Assembly (NCBI RefSeq): GCF_001045465.1
Contig: NZ_LFND01000002.1
Coordinates: 558,001-622,000 of the forward strand
Reading direction: 5' to 3'
From: Chryseobacterium angstadtii
GTDB taxonomy: Bacteria; Bacteroidota; Bacteroidia; Flavobacteriales; Weeksellaceae
Length of the DNA stretch: 64,000 bases
The position numbers and the translations under genes were made by a program. Below, in pieces: positions 1 to 7,390 of this stretch (its first letter is position 1; each line of letters begins with the position of its first letter). A model generated the notes under the pieces. That model was not told where the DNA came from, ran no database searches, and saw only the letters and a program-made list of their open reading frames with translations.

Positions 1-734
1 CGGTGACCAGAAATAACCTGTTCAACGCCGTAACCATTAACGGAACTCCAAAACCGGGATACAGTACCGGAGATGCCATTAAAGCAGTAGAAGAAGTGGC
101 TCAGAAATCACTTCCGAGAGGTTTCGGTTATGAATGGACAGGAATTACCCGTGAGGAAATCAAAACCGGAGGCCAGACTGCCTTTGTCTTCCTTCTGAGT
201 ATACTATTTGTGTATTTCTTATTGGCAGCTCAGTACGAAAGCTATATTCTTCCTTTTGCCGTTATTCTTACGGTTCCTACAGGGATTTTCGGGGTATTTG
301 CTTTCACGGGATTAGCCGGAATCGACAATAATATTTATGTTCAGGTAGGTCTGATCATGCTTGTCGGGCTCCTCGCGAAAAACGCAATTTTGATTGTAGA
401 GTTTGCTGTTCAGAGAAGAAAAGCAGGAAAAACATTGATTGAATCTGCACTTCAGGCTTCAAGACTTCGTTTAAGACCTATCTTGATGACCTCATTCGCC
501 TTCATCATTGGTATGCTTCCATTAGTCTGGACACAGGGTGCTGCTGCAAAAGGGAATCATTCCATCGGGATCAGTACGGTAGGAGGAATGTTTACTGGAG
601 TGGTATTCGGGATCTTCATTATTCCGGTAATGTATGTGATTTTCCAGTATCTGCATGAAAAAATGCCAAGCAGAAAAAAGAAAAGGCTTCTGAAAAAACA
701 ACAGGAAGAACTTTTGGCAGCTGCTCATTCATAA
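1..734 (+). CDS. RND efflux permease, C-terminal part (AcrB/HAE1 family)
   Basis: This is the C-terminal 243 residues or so of an inner-membrane RND pump of the AcrB/MexB type, which drives proton-coupled drug efflux with a periplasmic adaptor and an outer-membrane factor. The frame is open at the left edge, so the first two thirds of a roughly 1050-residue protein lie outside the window. The visible part begins in the last porter segment, then has the block GYEWTGITREE and five hydrophobic segments matching TM8-TM12, including LLAAQYES and GLLAKNAILIVEF. It ends in a basic tail (SRKKKRLLKKQ). The outer-membrane factor gene follows about 245 bp downstream on the same strand, the usual order of such operons. 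Substrate cannot be told from this part. Confidence 0.93.
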   Translation, partial: VTRNNLFNAVTINGTPKPGYSTGDAIKAVEEVAQKSLPRGFGYEWTGITREEIKTGGQTAFVFLLSILFVYFLLAAQYESYILPFAVILTVPTGIFGVFAFTGLAGIDNNIYVQVGLIMLVGLLAKNAILIVEFAVQRRKAGKTLIESALQASRLRLRPILMTSFAFIIGMLPLVWTQGAAAKGNHSIGISTVGGMFTGVVFGIFIIPVMYVIFQYLHEKMPSRKKKRLLKKQQEELLAAAHS

Positions 735-781
735 ATAAAATGATGTACAAAACTTTGAGAATATAAAAATAAATTTCTGTG

Positions 782-904
782 AACCATTAAGATATTATTA
801 AGCTGTTAAGAATAATAAGGTAAGCTCCGTTTGAGGCATTACAGTCTTAAAAATCTATTGATTTTCCTTAACTAAACTTCATTTCCTCAATAAGCTAAAT
901 GGTT
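782..904 (-). repeat. 123-bp dispersed element, copy A
   Basis: AT-rich intergenic element bounded by AACCATT and AATGGTT. Its reverse complement aligns with the element at 2615-2737, which has exactly the same length; the best block here is 847-886, about 40 bp with very few differences. The two copies flank the outer-membrane factor gene in opposite orientation. It has no reading frame. It resembles a short non-autonomous palindromic repeat, but transposition is inference. Confidence 0.75.
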
Positions 905-979
905 TAAAAAGTAAAGTGTTTCTCCTACTAAAGACCTCTTTGCCGATCAACTTCTCAAAGTTTTTGTACTCAATTAAAA

Positions 980-2410
980 ATGTATTCAAAAAAAATCATG
1001 AAAAGAATAAAGAATATTTTTCTAACTTTTATATTGGCTGTGGCCTCGGTTTCGTGTGTGTCTAAACTGGCATACACGGAGCCGGACCTTCAGCTTCCGG
1101 AAAAATTCCAGTATACCGCTACTGCTGATACCGCCAGCATTGCCAATCTGGAATGGAAACAGTTTTTCAGCGACCCTATTCTACAGGGCCTGATTGAAAA
1201 AGGAATAAAAAACAACTACGATCTGCAAATTGCACTAAAACAGGTAGCTTCGTCACAGGAAAAGCTTAAACAGGCTAAATATCTTCAATATCCTGATGTA
1301 GGTTTCGGTGTTTCGGCACAAATTTCAAAACCATCCAAAAACAGCATGAACGGGCAGAGCTTAAATTTATTTTTAGGGCAGAGCCATGTTGAAGATTATA
1401 ATGCCGCTTTCAATCTTTCATGGGAAGCTGATATCTGGGGGAAAATTAAAAACCAGCAGGAAGTTTCAAGAATGCAGTACCTGCAGACTTATGAGGCAAC
1501 AAAAGCGGTTCAGACACAGGTTGTGGCAGCAATTGCTCAGGGATATTATAATCTTTTAATGCTTGATAAGCAGATTCAGATTGCAAAATCAAATTTGGAA
1601 CTGAGCACCAATACCCTTTCCATTACAGAGAAAATGTGGCAAAGCGGCGATACAACTTCTCTTGGAGTTCAGCAGGCTACAGCGCAGAAACAGTCTACAG
1701 AATTGCTGATTACCCAATTGGAACAGAATATCGCGATCCAGGAAAATGCACTGAGCATTCTTGTAGGTGAGAATCCTACTAAAATCAGCAGAACGATTGA
1801 AATGTCTGACACTTCTCTTCCACAGGATATTTCAGCCGGGCTTCCGGCAGCTATGGTAAGCCGTCGTCCCGATGTTCGTCAGCAGGAACTTGTTCTGTTA
1901 GAATCCAATTCAATGGTAGGAATTGCTCAGGCTAATATGTATCCTGCATTAAAAATAACAGCCAATGGAGGAGTCAATTCATTTAAAATTGATAACTGGT
2001 TTCAGATTCCTGCTTCTTTGTTCGGATCGGTATTGGGAGGAATTACCCAACCTATTTTCCAGAAAAGACAGTTGAAAACAGATCTGAATGTGGCTAAAAT
2101 CCAGAGAGAGAAAAACGTTTTGGCTTTCCGTCAATCGGTTTTAAATGCAGTGGGAGAAGTTTCTGATGCTTTGGTTTCCAATGAAAGTTTAAAAATTCAG
2201 GAGCAAAAAGCTACAGAGCAGGTAACCACCTTGAAAAAAGGAATAAAAAGTGCCGAAATGCTTTACAAAGGCGGGATGGCTAATTACTTAGAAGTGATAA
2301 CAGCTCAGGGAAATTCTCTACAGGCTGAACTGAATCTTGCGTCTGTAAAAAGACAGAGACTAAGCAGTATTGTGGATCTTTACAGAGCTTTAGGCGGCGG
2401 TTGGAAGTAG
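980..2410 (+). CDS. Outer-membrane efflux lipoprotein, NodT/OprM (TolC) family
   Basis: Outer-membrane channel subunit expected to complete the tripartite RND pump whose permease ends upstream. The N-terminus is a lipoprotein signal ending at ...AVASVSC, so the protein is probably lipid-anchored through that Cys. The mature part shows two related halves rich in long amphipathic helices, as in OprM, with the family motif AAMVSRRPDVRQQE and the ending VDLYRALGGGW. Length (476 aa) is normal. An alternative start at 998 (MKRIKNIF...) gives a more standard 20-residue signal, and the sequence does not decide between the two. It is isolated between two inverted 123-bp elements, with a terminator just after the stop. 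Confidence 0.93.
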   Translation: MYSKKIMKRIKNIFLTFILAVASVSCVSKLAYTEPDLQLPEKFQYTATADTASIANLEWKQFFSDPILQGLIEKGIKNNYDLQIALKQVASSQEKLKQAKYLQYPDVGFGVSAQISKPSKNSMNGQSLNLFLGQSHVEDYNAAFNLSWEADIWGKIKNQQEVSRMQYLQTYEATKAVQTQVVAAIAQGYYNLLMLDKQIQIAKSNLELSTNTLSITEKMWQSGDTTSLGVQQATAQKQSTELLITQLEQNIAIQENALSILVGENPTKISRTIEMSDTSLPQDISAGLPAAMVSRRPDVRQQELVLLESNSMVGIAQANMYPALKITANGGVNSFKIDNWFQIPASLFGSVLGGITQPIFQKRQLKTDLNVAKIQREKNVLAFRQSVLNAVGEVSDALVSNESLKIQEQKATEQVTTLKKGIKSAEMLYKGGMANYLEVITAQGNSLQAELNLASVKRQRLSSIVDLYRALGGGWK

Positions 2411-2434
2411 TAAATTTAATTATATTGTTTTTGG

Positions 2435-2467
2435 TGCGGTCTCTTTAAGGGGCCGCATTTTATTTTT
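2435..2467 (+). terminator. Intrinsic terminator after the efflux operon
   Basis: Stem TGCGGTC (2435-2441) pairs with GGCCGCA (2451-2457) with one G-U pair, loop 2442-2450, followed by TTTTATTTTT. It lies 24 bp after the outer-membrane factor stop codon. Confidence 0.8.
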
Positions 2468-2522
2468 CCTCTCATGAATCAGATCATTGAAATTGAAAGA
2501 AAATAAAAACATCAGCAAAATC

Positions 2523-2547
2523 TCTTGAATCTATCTGAGATTCAAGA
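2523..2547. repeat. Perfect 10-bp palindrome inside a compound intergenic repeat
   Basis: TCTTGAATCT (2523-2532) and AGATTCAAGA (2538-2547) are perfect inverted repeats around a 5-nt loop. The stretch 2517-2529 (AAAATCTCTTGAA) recurs directly at 2739-2751, so a 13-bp direct repeat brackets the region containing copy B of the 123-bp element. No U-tract follows, so it does not look like a terminator. Confidence 0.6.
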
Positions 2548-2614
2548 TTGTTATCTTTTAGCTCACGCAGATTAATTTGATTGAGCAGATTTAACCTATT
2601 ATGATTATAATTTA

Positions 2615-2737
2615 AACCATTAAGTTCATTCAAGAAATGAAGTTTAGTTAAGGAAAATCATAGATTTATTAAGCCTATATCACTTAAAGCGAAGCTCAAC
2701 TTAATCATCTAAAAACCTTAATAAAATCTTAATGGTT
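2615..2737 (+). repeat. 123-bp dispersed element, copy B
   Basis: Bounded by AACCATTAAG and CTTAATGGTT, which are perfect 10-bp terminal inverted repeats. It aligns in reverse complement with copy A (782-904). This element and the 10-bp palindrome account for most of the 362-bp gap between the outer-membrane factor and miaA; no gene is seen there. Confidence 0.75.
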
Positions 2738-2772
2738 AAAAATCTCTTGAAATTTTAAAATTAGTATACAAC

Positions 2773-3687
2773 TTATTTTTGAAATTCCTCAGAGATCCAT
2801 TCAAGCAAATCTTCAAAGTCTTTTTGTGAATATCCCAGATTCAGATAGTGAATATCATCCGCTTTTCTGTACCACGTCAGCTGGCGTTTTGCATATCTGC
2901 GGCTGTTTTTTTTGATCTCGGAAACGGCAAATTCAAGAGTCCATTCGCCTTCAAAATATTTAAACAGTTCGGAATAGCCTACTGTTTTCAGTGCTGTAAG
3001 ATCTTTAAATTCCTCCAGACTTTCAGCCTCTGCCAGAAGTCCTTTTTCCATCATGATATCTACCCTTCTGTTAATTCTGTCATACAGATCTTCTCTGGGT
3101 GCATCAATTCCGATGCGGATAACGTTAAAATCTCTGGAGTCCTGTGAAATGGCAATCTGTTCGGAGTATTTTTTATCTGTCTGCCAAATGACGTCAATAG
3201 CCCGTAAAAGCCTCCTGTGATTGTGAAAATCTACGACTTCAAAATATTCAGGGTCTAACTTCTTTACAATTTCCTGCAGTTTTTCAATTCCTTCGTTTTC
3301 AAAAATTTCCTGTAATTTTTTCTGATTATTTTCATCAGCCTCCGGCAGATCATTGAGGCCTTCAATAACTGCTTTTTCATACATCATGCTTCCACCTACC
3401 AAAATAACGGTATCATGATCGGCAAAAAGTTCATTGAGTTTTTGTAAAGCATCTTCTTCATACTGCCCGATAGAATAATAATCTTTTACAGAAAGGTTTC
3501 CAATAAAATGATGAGGTGCTTCCGCCAGTTCCTCTTCTGAAGGCGATGCTGTACCGATTTTCATTTCTCTAAAAAACTGACGGGAATCACAGGAAACGAT
3601 TTCCGTATTGAAATGCTTCGCCAGATCGATGGCCAGTCTCGTTTTGCCTATTCCGGTGGGTCCTACAACAGAAATCAAATTTTTCAT
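2773..3687 (-). CDS. miaA: tRNA dimethylallyltransferase
   Basis: Transfers a dimethylallyl group to N6 of A37 in tRNAs reading UNN codons, the first step of (ms2)i6A formation. The N-terminus has the P-loop GPTGIGKTRLA (residues 9-19), followed by the family blocks SCDSRQFFREMKIGTASP, VGGSMMYEKAVIEGL and HNHRRLLRAIDVI, and the C-terminal RQLTWYRKADDIHYL. Length (304 aa) is usual. It is divergent from yicC, so the 123-bp gap holds promoters for both. Confidence 0.97.
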   Translation of the reverse strand: MKNLISVVGPTGIGKTRLAIDLAKHFNTEIVSCDSRQFFREMKIGTASPSEEELAEAPHHFIGNLSVKDYYSIGQYEEDALQKLNELFADHDTVILVGGSMMYEKAVIEGLNDLPEADENNQKKLQEIFENEGIEKLQEIVKKLDPEYFEVVDFHNHRRLLRAIDVIWQTDKKYSEQIAISQDSRDFNVIRIGIDAPREDLYDRINRRVDIMMEKGLLAEAESLEEFKDLTALKTVGYSELFKYFEGEWTLEFAVSEIKKNSRRYAKRQLTWYRKADDIHYLNLGYSQKDFEDLLEWISEEFQK

Positions 3688-3785
3688 ATGCAGGTTATTT
3701 ATTTTTATTAAGGGTCATATGGAATCCAAATCTTCAACAATGATTTTACCGATCACTGCGATTTCACAGTGCTAATTTAAATGTT

Positions 3786-3793
3786 TATCTTTG
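3786..3793 (+). promoter_or_regulatory. Bacteroidetes -7 box for yicC
   Basis: TATCTTTG matches TAnnTTTG and lies 17 bp before the yicC start codon. A TTTC at 3762-3765 is a weak -33 candidate. Confidence 0.5.
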
Positions 3794-3810
3794 TACAACA
3801 ATAAAAAACT

Positions 3811-4668
3811 ATGATTTTATCAATGACCGGATTCGGCAGAGCCGAAGGTGTTTTTGAAGGCAAAAAGATTTCAATCGATATTAAATCATTGAACAGCAAA
3901 AGTTTTGATTTAAATATAAAAGTTCCTTTACGTTATAAAGAGAAAGAATTTGAAATCAGAAAAATCCTGAACGACAGAATTATCCGTGGAAAGGTAGACT
4001 GCTACATCAATCTGGAAAATCTGGAAGAGTCTAATGACGTGAAAATCAATAAGAGTTTAATTGACTCTTATATGAATGAACTTCGCGCTATTGCTTCCGA
4101 CGGTCCGGATTTCGAGTACCTTAAAATGGCAGTAAGACTTCCGGATGCCATTACTTCCAGACCAGACGAGCTTACAGAAGGAGAATGGGAATCTCTCGCA
4201 AAGATTGTTCACGCAGCTGTAGACCGTTTCAAAGAATTCAGAGAAACGGAAGGTAAGATCTTACATGAAGAACTGGAAAGAAACATCCAGAATATTGATA
4301 GATACCTTTCAGAAGTTATTCCTTTTGAAGAAGAAAGAATCATTGCTGTAAAAGAGCGTTATCAGAAATCTTTAAAAGAGTTTGAAAACGTGGATGAAAC
4401 CCGTTTCTATCAGGAAATGGCTTATTTTACGGAGAAACTTGATATTGCAGAAGAAAAAGTAAGACTTGCCCAGCATTTGAAATACTACAAAGAAGTAATG
4501 GATAATGAAGATTTCAACGGGAAAAAATTAGGTTTTATTTCCCAGGAAATCGGAAGAGAAATTAATACGCTGGGTTCAAAAGCCAATCAGGCAGATATTC
4601 AGAAGCTGGTAGTGATGATGAAGGACGATTTGGAAAAAATTAAAGAACAGACGTTAAACGTATTATAA
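3811..4668 (+). CDS. yicC: YicC/YloC family endoribonuclease
   Basis: Member of the YicC/YloC family, which has been linked to RNA turnover and stress survival and reported as an endoribonuclease. The start MILSMTGFGRAEG is the family signature, with the block LNSKSFDLNIKVP next and the C-terminal domain ending FISQEIGREINTLGSKAN...QKLVVMMKDDLEKIKEQTLNVL. Length (285 aa) is normal. It is followed 80 bp later by gmk on the same strand, an order seen in many bacteria, so cotranscription is likely. Confidence 0.93.
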   Translation: MILSMTGFGRAEGVFEGKKISIDIKSLNSKSFDLNIKVPLRYKEKEFEIRKILNDRIIRGKVDCYINLENLEESNDVKINKSLIDSYMNELRAIASDGPDFEYLKMAVRLPDAITSRPDELTEGEWESLAKIVHAAVDRFKEFRETEGKILHEELERNIQNIDRYLSEVIPFEEERIIAVKERYQKSLKEFENVDETRFYQEMAYFTEKLDIAEEKVRLAQHLKYYKEVMDNEDFNGKKLGFISQEIGREINTLGSKANQADIQKLVVMMKDDLEKIKEQTLNVL

Positions 4669-4669
4669 G

Positions 4670-4744
4670 CTACGAGGTACGGGGTTCGTGTTTCGGAATA
4701 AAATAATCCAAAACCCGCAACCGGGAACTCGCAGCCCGAAACTA
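4670..4744. repeat. Degenerate GC-richer inverted repeat between yicC and gmk
   Basis: A left arm around ACGAGGTACGGGGTTCGTGTT and a right arm 4713-4744 (ACCCGCAACCGGGAACTCGC onward) form an imperfect inverted repeat, more GC-rich than its surroundings. It may be a dispersed repeat or a processing hairpin between two cotranscribed genes. Confidence 0.4.
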
Positions 4745-4748
4745 AACA

Positions 4749-5315
4749 ATGAATAAAGTAATTATATTTTCAGCACCATCCGGGAGCGGAAAAACTACAT
4801 TGGTAAAGCATTCTCTGGAAACATTTTCTGAACTGTCTTTTTCTATTTCATGCACAACAAGACAGCCGAGAGGAAGTGAAACCCACGCCGTGGATTATCA
4901 TTTTTTAAGCCCGGAGGAGTTCAGACAGAAAATAGCTGAAAATGCTTTTGTAGAATATGAAGAAGTTTATACTGATAAATATTACGGTACTTTAAAATCT
5001 GAAGTAGAAAAAATCTGGAACCAGGGAAAAGTGGTGATCTTTGATGTAGACGTAAAAGGAGGAATTTCTTTAAAAAAATATTTTGGAGAAAAAGCCCTTT
5101 CCATTTTCATTGAACCGCCTTCCATTGAAGAATTGGAACGAAGATTGATTTCCAGAAATACAGATGATGCTGAAACCATTAAAACCCGTGTAGCAAAGGC
5201 AGGAGAAGAAATGACCTATGCGAACGAGTTTGACAGGGTCGTTATTAATACCGATCTTGATGAAGCAAAAAAAGAAATAGAAAGTTTAATAAAAAATTTT
5301 ATAGAAAGAAACTAG
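4749..5315 (+). CDS. gmk: Guanylate kinase
   Basis: Phosphorylates GMP to GDP with ATP. The P-loop is SAPSGSGKTTL at residues 8-18, followed by SCTTRQPRGSE (GMP binding), VDYHFLSPEEF, YEEVYTDKYYGT and FDVDVKGGISLKKYFG, all in family order. Length (188 aa) is standard. It is probably cotranscribed with yicC. Confidence 0.97.
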   Translation: MNKVIIFSAPSGSGKTTLVKHSLETFSELSFSISCTTRQPRGSETHAVDYHFLSPEEFRQKIAENAFVEYEEVYTDKYYGTLKSEVEKIWNQGKVVIFDVDVKGGISLKKYFGEKALSIFIEPPSIEELERRLISRNTDDAETIKTRVAKAGEEMTYANEFDRVVINTDLDEAKKEIESLIKNFIERN

Positions 5316-5400
5316 AAGCTAGAAATTAGAAGTTAGTTGTGCCTTTATACATTTAAATCGCACCAAAACCCTAATTTCTGGTTTCTAATCTCTACCTTCT
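5314..5400. repeat. Quasi-palindromic intergenic repeat after gmk
   Basis: The left arm 5314-5335 (AGAAGCTAGAAATTAGAAG...) is an imperfect reverse complement of the right arm 5371-5400 (CTAATTTCTGGTTTCTAATC...). It fills nearly all the space between gmk and nadA and looks like a degenerate dispersed repeat, not a classic terminator. Confidence 0.45.
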
Positions 5401-5423
5401 ATAATTAAAAAATTGAGGTTGAT

Positions 5424-6443
5424 ATGAGTACCGAAACATTAGAAAAAGCTAAATCTGCAATTCCTGTACGAGGATTTCTGGATATAAAAGATATAGCGAT
5501 TCCTCAAGGAGAAGACTTGGTGAAAGCCATTCTGAAGCTTAAAGAAGAAAAGAATGCAGTGATCCTTGCCCATTATTACCAGCCGGGAGAAATTCAGGAT
5601 ATCGCCGATTTCCTGGGAGATTCTCTTCAGTTGGCAAGACAGGCCAAAGACACCAATGCAGACATGATTGTATTCTGTGGAGTACATTTCATGGCAGAAG
5701 CCGCTAAAATTCTGAACCCGACTAAAAAAGTAGTTCTTCCGGATACTATGGCAGGATGCTCTCTGGCAGACGGATGTTCAGGAGAAGGTCTGAGAAAAAT
5801 GCGCGAACAACACCCCAACGCTCTGATTGCCACCTACATCAACTGTAACGCAGAAACGAAAGCAGAAAGTGACATCATTGTAACCAGCTCCAATGCTGAA
5901 ACCGTGATTGAAGCGCTTCCTACCGACCGCCCTATTATTTTTGCACCCGACAAAAATCTGGGAAGATATCTATCTAAAAAAACAGGTCGTGATATGATTC
6001 TTTGGGACGGAAGCTGTATTGTGCACGAAGCATTTTCTATGGAAAGAATTGCCCAGCAGCTTGCAGATAATCCGGATGCCAAACTCATTGCACATCCTGA
6101 AAGTGAAGAAGCCGTTTTAAAACTGGCCCACTTCATCGGATCTACTTCTGCCCTTCTGAATTTTGTAGAAAAAGATGATTGTCAGAAATTCATTATTGCC
6201 ACAGAAGAAGGAATTCTTCATGAAATGAAAAAACGTGCTCCTCACAAAGAACTGATTCCGGCTCTTGTTTTTGACGAAAGCTGCAACTGTTCCGAATGTT
6301 TCTACATGAAGCGCAATACGATGGAGAAACTGTATCTGTGCATGAAATACGAACTTCCGGAAATTCTTATTGACGAAGAACTTCGTTTAAGAGCTCTGAA
6401 GCCTATCGAAGCCATGCTGGATCTTTCGAAAAGCATAAAATAA
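5424..6443 (+). CDS. nadA: Quinolinate synthase
   Basis: Condenses iminoaspartate with dihydroxyacetone phosphate to quinolinate in NAD biosynthesis, using a [4Fe-4S] cluster. Family blocks visible: LAHYYQPGEIQDIADFLGDSLQLAR, FCGVHFMAEAAKIL, LPDTMAGCSLADGC, YINCNAETKAESD, WDGSCIVHE and the C-terminal CNCSECFYMKRNT. The three conserved cluster Cys positions are present. Length (339 aa) fits. No nadB or nadC is adjacent. The gene ends at a strong bidirectional hairpin facing the peptide gene on the other strand. Confidence 0.97.
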   Translation: MSTETLEKAKSAIPVRGFLDIKDIAIPQGEDLVKAILKLKEEKNAVILAHYYQPGEIQDIADFLGDSLQLARQAKDTNADMIVFCGVHFMAEAAKILNPTKKVVLPDTMAGCSLADGCSGEGLRKMREQHPNALIATYINCNAETKAESDIIVTSSNAETVIEALPTDRPIIFAPDKNLGRYLSKKTGRDMILWDGSCIVHEAFSMERIAQQLADNPDAKLIAHPESEEAVLKLAHFIGSTSALLNFVEKDDCQKFIIATEEGILHEMKKRAPHKELIPALVFDESCNCSECFYMKRNTMEKLYLCMKYELPEILIDEELRLRALKPIEAMLDLSKSIK

Positions 6444-6446
6444 TAA

Positions 6447-6483
6447 AAAACAGGCTGCCTCACATTTGAGACAGCCTGTTTTC
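6447..6483. terminator. Bidirectional terminator between nadA and the GG-leader peptide
   Basis: CAGGCTG (6451-6457) pairs with CAGCCTG (6472-6478), extended by flanking A and T runs, with an internal TCA/TGA pairing around CAT. The A-run before and TTTT after allow use from both sides. Confidence 0.8.
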
Positions 6484-6523
6484 ATATAGTCCGGGTCGGA
6501 AATTATTCGCTATTAACCATAAT

Positions 6524-6694
6524 TTACAGCATCGGAGGGTAACAGGTTCCGCCAGGTTTTCTCCAGCATCCCCATGCACCGCCTCCACGGAAACATACAT
6601 AAGCCGCTCCACCGCATGTTTCAATCTGAAACTCGGTAAACCCGCCACTGATTTTACTTTTCTGTTCTCTTGAAAGTTTTTTCAAATTTTTCAT
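6524..6694 (-). CDS. Bacteriocin-like double-glycine-leader Cys-rich peptide
   Basis: A 56-aa gene. The N-terminus MKNLKKLSREQKSKISGG is a double-glycine leader of the kind seen on many Chryseobacterium bacteriocin-like peptides, with Gly-Gly at residues 17-18, where a C39-type peptidase would cut. The 38-residue core is Gly/aromatic rich with four Cys at 27, 34, 43 and 51 and ends in PPML. Cleavage and two disulfides or another modification are inference. The start is supported by the leader match and an AT-rich upstream region. No maturation enzyme or C39-domain exporter is adjacent; the only ABC exporter in the window (56.4 kb) lacks a C39 domain. Activity is unknown. Confidence 0.8.
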   Translation of the reverse strand: MKNLKKLSREQKSKISGGFTEFQIETCGGAAYVCFRGGGAWGCWRKPGGTCYPPML

Positions 6695-7146
6695 ATTTAT
6701 TTTATTTTGGTTTATAAATATAATATTTTAAACTGATGATCATGATATGATAGAATAAGATAAACTAAGGGAGAAATAAAGAAAGAGCAAAGACAGATAC
6801 TACAAAAGCAGGAAAAATAAGTAAGCTCGCCTCCCATCTCTTCTGTTAAAATCCCCCATAGATTATCATCCATCTCTGCACTTTACTCGTCTATAAATTC
6901 TTCACACTACATTGATATACTAAACAAATATGAACAGTATAAATTCCAAAACAAAACCTGAACTAGCAGGTGTCGCTGAATATTCGGTAAGTGAACCTTT
7001 TTGAATGATTACTGTGATCTGCAATTAAAAAGGTCAGTCTTTAATAAAACATTCAGTATTTACAAATACGTAGTTTTTTTCAGTGTACAAAAAATTTATG
7101 ATGTACCTACATCAAGTATAAAAACATCAATTATTATAAAATTAAT
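6695..7146. other. AT-rich gap upstream of the threonine leader
   Basis: It probably contains the promoter of the double-glycine peptide near its right neighbour. A 24-codon frame at 6930-7004 (+) ending AEYSVSEPF is too short and unsupported to call. A frame starting at 7001 overlaps the Thr leader and has no family features. I see no RNA gene. Confidence 0.5.
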
Positions 7147-7176
7147 ATTGATCTCATCAAATAATTTGTACATTTG
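7147..7176 (+). promoter_or_regulatory. Promoter of the threonine operon
   Basis: TACATTTG at 7169-7176 matches the -7 box TAnnTTTG, with ATTG at 7147-7150 as a -33 element 18 bp upstream. Transcription would begin near 7181, only a few bases before the leader-peptide ATG at 7188. Confidence 0.6.
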
Positions 7177-7187
7177 TCATGTAAAGA

Positions 7188-7295
7188 ATGAATTTTCTAA
7201 GAAACATATCAGATATTTCTGCACCGGAATTACTTATTTCGGGGCTATCTTCTGTTTCTACTTCAACGATTACAACTACAACATCTACCCCGTAG
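7188..7295 (+). CDS. Threonine operon leader peptide
   Basis: A 35-codon frame starting just after the predicted transcription start and ending 95 bp before thrA. The last eleven residues read T-S-T-I-T-T-T-T-S-T-P: seven Thr and one Ile codon, none of it needed for a protein fold. This is the pattern of an attenuation leader, in which ribosome stalling on Thr (and Ile) codons reports amino-acid supply. The stop codon TAG lies in the loop of the hairpin that follows. It is analogous to enterobacterial thrL but shares no obvious sequence with it. Calling it a leader peptide is inference from composition and position, which are both strong. Confidence 0.8.
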   Translation: MNFLRNISDISAPELLISGLSSVSTSTITTTTSTP

Positions 7296-7350
7296 CGGGG
7301 TAAATTTTCACATATTATTTCCGGTACCCGTACTCTTTTTTTTAAAGAGT
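7287..7350 (+). promoter_or_regulatory. Threonine attenuator hairpins
   Basis: ACCCCG (7287-7292, overlapping the last Thr and Pro codons) pairs with CGGGGT (7296-7301) around the TAG stop codon. CGGGGTA (7296-7302) can instead pair with TACCCG (7325-7330) with one bulged G, followed by TACTC and eight T (7336-7343). A third hairpin, ACTCTTT/AAAGAGT, spans 7332-7350. Which fold terminates cannot be settled by eye. The mutually exclusive pairings overlapping the Thr codons are what is expected of an attenuator. Confidence 0.65.
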
Positions 7351-7390
7351 AAGCATTTCGTTTTAGCTTAATTTCAAAAATACATCGTAG

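Noticed and set aside
4670..5400. Degenerate intergenic repeats as terminators of yicC and gmk
   Set aside because: Arms are imperfect and there is no T-run; listed as repeats instead.
6460..6648. 62-codon minus-strand frame
   Set aside because: Out-of-frame shadow of the double-glycine peptide gene on the same strand; it lacks the leader.
7001..7303. 100-codon frame upstream of thrA
   Set aside because: Has no family features, is unusually rich in Ile, Tyr and Phe, and overlaps the Thr-rich leader peptide and the hairpins, which are better supported.
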